Shown in pieces: positions 33,562 to 34,541 of a stretch of 34,541 bases of DNA. Each line of letters starts with the position of its first letter. Position 1 is the first letter of the stretch. The position numbers were made by a program, and so were the translations under genes. The stretch lies in the NCBI GenBank assembly GCA_034086705.1, contig JAXDZV010000065.1:1-34541 (forward strand), written 5' to 3'. The DNA is from UMGS1225 sp034086705. GTDB taxonomy: Bacteria > Bacillota > Clostridia > Oscillospirales > CAG-272. The notes beneath the pieces are model-generated. The model saw only the letters and a program-made list of their open reading frames with translations, did not search any database and was not told where the DNA came from.

Positions 33562-33788
33562 AAAGTTTGAACGGTCATGCCCGGCTCAAAAAGAAACTCG
33601 TGTTCATCAATCACCGGCTTGCCGTCGTTGAGATTGATCTGAATCGAACCGGTTTGAAACAGGTTGTTTTTCACTGCAACACTTTCCCACACAAGAGCAA
33701 CCGTTGTTACGCAAAGGCAAAGCGCCAACAGTACAATTACCAAAATACCACCGGCCAGTTTCTTAGTAAGCTTGCCGTCAGCCTGCAT
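33558..33788 (-). pseudogene. camelysin/TasA-like surface protein, truncated
   Basis: A 76-residue N-terminal piece of a SipW-dependent exported protein. A basic start and hydrophobic segment (KLAGGILVIVLLALCLCVTTVALV) are followed by a short mature region, FQTGSIQINLNDGKPVIDE-HEFLFEPGMTV. This is the usual opening of camelysin/TasA-like domains, which normally continue for 100 or more residues. The frame ends at once in TL-stop, overlapping the sipW ATG (ATGA). The rest of the gene and the 5' part of sipW seem to have been deleted together. It overlaps the upstream gene by 11 bases. Confidence 0.7.
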
Positions 33789-34541
33789 CGTTCTCTTCCC
33801 TTCTCTTGCGTTTTTTCAAAACGAATAACAAAATCAGCACAAATAAGCAGATCACCGCCAAAGAAATCCAAAGGACAATACGGGTGCTGTCTCCTGTTTT
33901 CGGGGGGTCTAGCTGATCCGTCTGCTCTATCCACCAGGTAAAATCAGCCCGCAACTCCTTGTTCTGATATGCATTGCCGATCTCTGTTGACAAATACGCC
34001 GTAATTTCATACGGTATTTCACTGATCGTGCTCTGTGAGGCGGAAAGCGGCAAAACCAGCGCTGGTGGCATATCCCGCATCAATCCGTCATAGAGCACCT
34101 GCCCGCTTTGCAGCAATTTTACGCGACACTGCAAAACTTCCGCCAGCTTCTCATACGCGGGAAGAACAGAAGCATGAAAACGTAAAACAACGTTTCCCCT
34201 GTGTGCGACTTGAACCACATAAACCTTAGAAATCGAATCACCGGGAAACATATTTTCCACAAAAAACGGAAGTGCTTGCTCTGGATTTTTCTTATGTATT
34301 GTAAGGGCTGAGGAGACCTCAGCCGGCATAGTGCTGCTTTCCTGTGACGACTCCACCAACACAGACGATGTCTGCGTGGCGGCCAAAAGCGACACCCCAA
34401 AAATTGATTCATTTTTCTGCAAAACCTGCCCACGCGCAGCAGAAGACGAGATCGTTTCTTCAACAACGATATTACCCGGTATAACAGCAGATGCATGTGC
34501 TGGATTATGAAACAGCCTGTACAGAAGAACGCCAGCGAGAG
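33778..34541 (-). CDS. cell-surface protein with sortase-like PPKTG anchor, N-terminus outside window
   Basis: The frame is open from the window edge (34541) to the stop at 33778, so the gene is cut at its 5' end; a TTG at 34422 is internal, not the start. The visible N-terminal part reads LAGVLLYRLFHNPAHASA, like the end of a signal peptide and cleavage site. The middle is a beta-rich extracellular region (ENMFPGDSISKVYVVQVAHRG, VVLRFHASVLP). The C-terminus has DPPKTGDS, a membrane helix and the basic tail KKRKRR, a sortase-type sorting signal with Pro-Pro in place of Leu-Pro. It lies directly upstream of the camelysin and sipW remnants, so it is part of one surface-protein locus. Ligand or partner unknown. 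Confidence 0.72.
   Translation of the reverse strand, partial: LAGVLLYRLFHNPAHASAVIPGNIVVEETISSSAARGQVLQKNESIFGVSLLAATQTSSVLVESSQESSTMPAEVSSALTIHKKNPEQALPFFVENMFPGDSISKVYVVQVAHRGNVVLRFHASVLPAYEKLAEVLQCRVKLLQSGQVLYDGLMRDMPPALVLPLSASQSTISEIPYEITAYLSTEIGNAYQNKELRADFTWWIEQTDQLDPPKTGDSTRIVLWISLAVICLFVLILLFVLKKRKRREENDAG

Noticed and set aside
1..34541. CRISPR arrays, insertion sequences, tRNA or rRNA genes
   Set aside because: No regularly spaced repeats, transposase-like proteins, terminal repeats or tRNA-like cloverleaf sequences were seen on either strand.

Overview
The window looks like the chromosome of an anaerobic, fermentative Firmicute of class Clostridia, probably an Oscillospiraceae/Ruminococcaceae-type gut bacterium. 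The evidence is the dgt-dnaG-rpoD block, a T-box leader, a type III glutamine synthetase, a SipW/camelysin surface locus, strong AGGAGG ribosome sites, and many ferredoxin-like redox proteins with no respiratory membrane subunits. Almost every gene is on the minus strand; the exceptions are trmB and one FAD-dependent dehydrogenase.

Layout, left to right. (1) 1-146: a structured RNA cut by the window edge, then a strong terminator. (2) 147-1850: a lone ABC-type solute-binding lipoprotein. (3) 2032-8690: housekeeping genes rpoD, dnaG, dgt, a YigZ/IMPACT protein, hflX and rpmE. (4) 8851-11183: small membrane or envelope proteins (DUF378, and a DUF4097 + HAAS/DUF1700-type pair). (5) 11381-12034 (+): trmB, sharing a bidirectional terminator with asnB. 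(6) 12119-18032: a nitrogen-assimilation cluster. It runs glnN (type III glutamine synthetase) behind an attenuator-like leader, then an ammonium channel fused to its own PII domain, then asnB behind a T-box. (7) 18466-20096 (+): a COG2509-type FAD dehydrogenase with its own promoters and terminator. (8) 20113-32378: a 12-kb redox operon. (9) 32488-34541: a decaying SipW/camelysin/cell-wall-anchor locus.

The redox operon is the most interesting part. From one near-consensus promoter it encodes, in order: an LDH-fold dehydrogenase with the malate-type specificity arginine, class II fumarase, HdrB, HdrC, HdrA, an MvhD/FloxD-like protein, two Flox-like 4Fe-4S proteins, a FloxA-like FAD/NAD module, a [2Fe-2S]/2x[4Fe-4S] FrdB/TfrB-like subunit, a FrdA/TfrA-like flavoprotein, and a small PQ-loop-like membrane protein. 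The last item is the remnant of a Rex NADH-sensing repressor. The enzymes spell oxaloacetate -> malate -> fumarate -> succinate with a complete NADH-linked HdrABC-Flox module embedded. My inference is a soluble, electron-bifurcating, NADH-dependent fumarate reductase that reduces fumarate and ferredoxin together. It has no membrane anchor, no quinone site, and no visible DsrC or CoM/CoB partner.

Several genes are broken. rex carries multiple frameshifts, sipW has an in-frame stop, and the camelysin gene stops early. Either this genome is shedding regulatory and surface functions, or some of these are assembly errors; raw reads would decide. All identifications rest on reading motifs by eye; no database search was run.
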